DNA from: Limiplasma sp048370855 | Lineage (GTDB): Bacteria; Bacillota; Clostridia; Christensenellales; Aristaeellaceae | DNA length: 22,591 bases | Assembly (NCBI GenBank): GCA_048370855.1 | Contig: DBGEOK010000114.1 | Location: 1-22,591, forward strand | Direction of reading: 5' to 3' | Part shown: positions 22,524-22,591 of the stretch, one piece after another | How positions within the stretch are numbered: position 1 is the first letter of the stretch | Layout of the letters: each line of letters starts with the position of its first letter | Made by a program: the position numbers and the translations under genes | Notes under the pieces: generated by a model | What the model saw: only the letters and a program-made list of their open reading frames with translations | What the model was told of the DNA's origin: nothing | The model's database searches: none

Positions 22524-22591
22524 GACGGAGGGAAGCGTGGCCGCTGCGCGGCCTTGCGCGAAGCGCAAAGCGACCCGGAGGATATCAAGCG
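22524..22591 (+). repeat. Partial tandem copy R2 of the repeat (cut by window edge)
   Basis: Only the 3' half of the element is present: GACGGAGGGAAGCG, IVa 22539-22553 (GGCCGC-TGC-GCGGCC), IVb 22554-22568 (TTGCGC-GAA-GCGCAA), AGCGACCCGGAGG and GATATCAAGCG, after which the window ends. Hairpins I-III are not found before it, so the 3' half can occur as a separate module. Confidence 0.85.

Overview
The window is about 22.6 kb of GC-rich DNA (roughly 60-65% G+C by eye). It most likely comes from an endospore-forming Firmicute of class Clostridia. The evidence is an intact Spo0A at the left end and an intact pro-SigK at the right end, together with strong AGGAGG-type ribosome binding sites, frequent GTG/TTG starts and a Bacillus/Clostridia-type short serine acetyltransferase. 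I cannot place it more precisely from sequence alone. No rRNA, tRNA, CRISPR array, phage or transposase gene was seen.

Layout. (1) Positions 1-199 hold an inverted copy of a structured, hairpin-rich repeat, followed by spo0A (minus strand) and a 578-base non-coding stretch with the spo0A promoter. (2) Positions 1663-6357 are a four-gene minus-strand operon: ABC ATPase, eight-TM FtsX/MacB-type permease, secreted adaptor protein and TetR repressor. It has a clear promoter and a likely operator in the leader. (3) Positions 6531-14689 are a minus-strand glycan operon: an initiating sugar-phosphate transferase, an SDR epimerase/reductase, four GT-B glycosyltransferases and a secreted five-domain BIG2 protein, ending at a strong hairpin terminator. 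Flippase and polymerase genes are absent. (4) Upstream on the same strand are housekeeping genes: ppk1, cysE, cysS, comEA and leuA. Spacings are short, so transcription from the ppk promoter (about 21,070) could run far into the glycan operon. (5) sigK lies on the plus strand, divergent from ppk1, across a 480-base gap holding a perfect 14-bp hairpin and a decayed copy of the repeat. (6) A second full copy of the repeat and the start of a third lie 3' of sigK.

The most unusual item is the repeat. Two 199-base copies, one at each end of the window, each lie in sense orientation about 70-100 bases downstream of a sporulation regulator (spo0A and sigK). Each copy contains a chain of hairpins. 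Between copies several stems change sequence on both arms while staying perfectly paired, which points to selection on a folded RNA or DNA structure. I do not recognise the family.

The other genes belong to well-known families. The substrates of the ABC exporter and the structure of the glycan cannot be read from the sequence.
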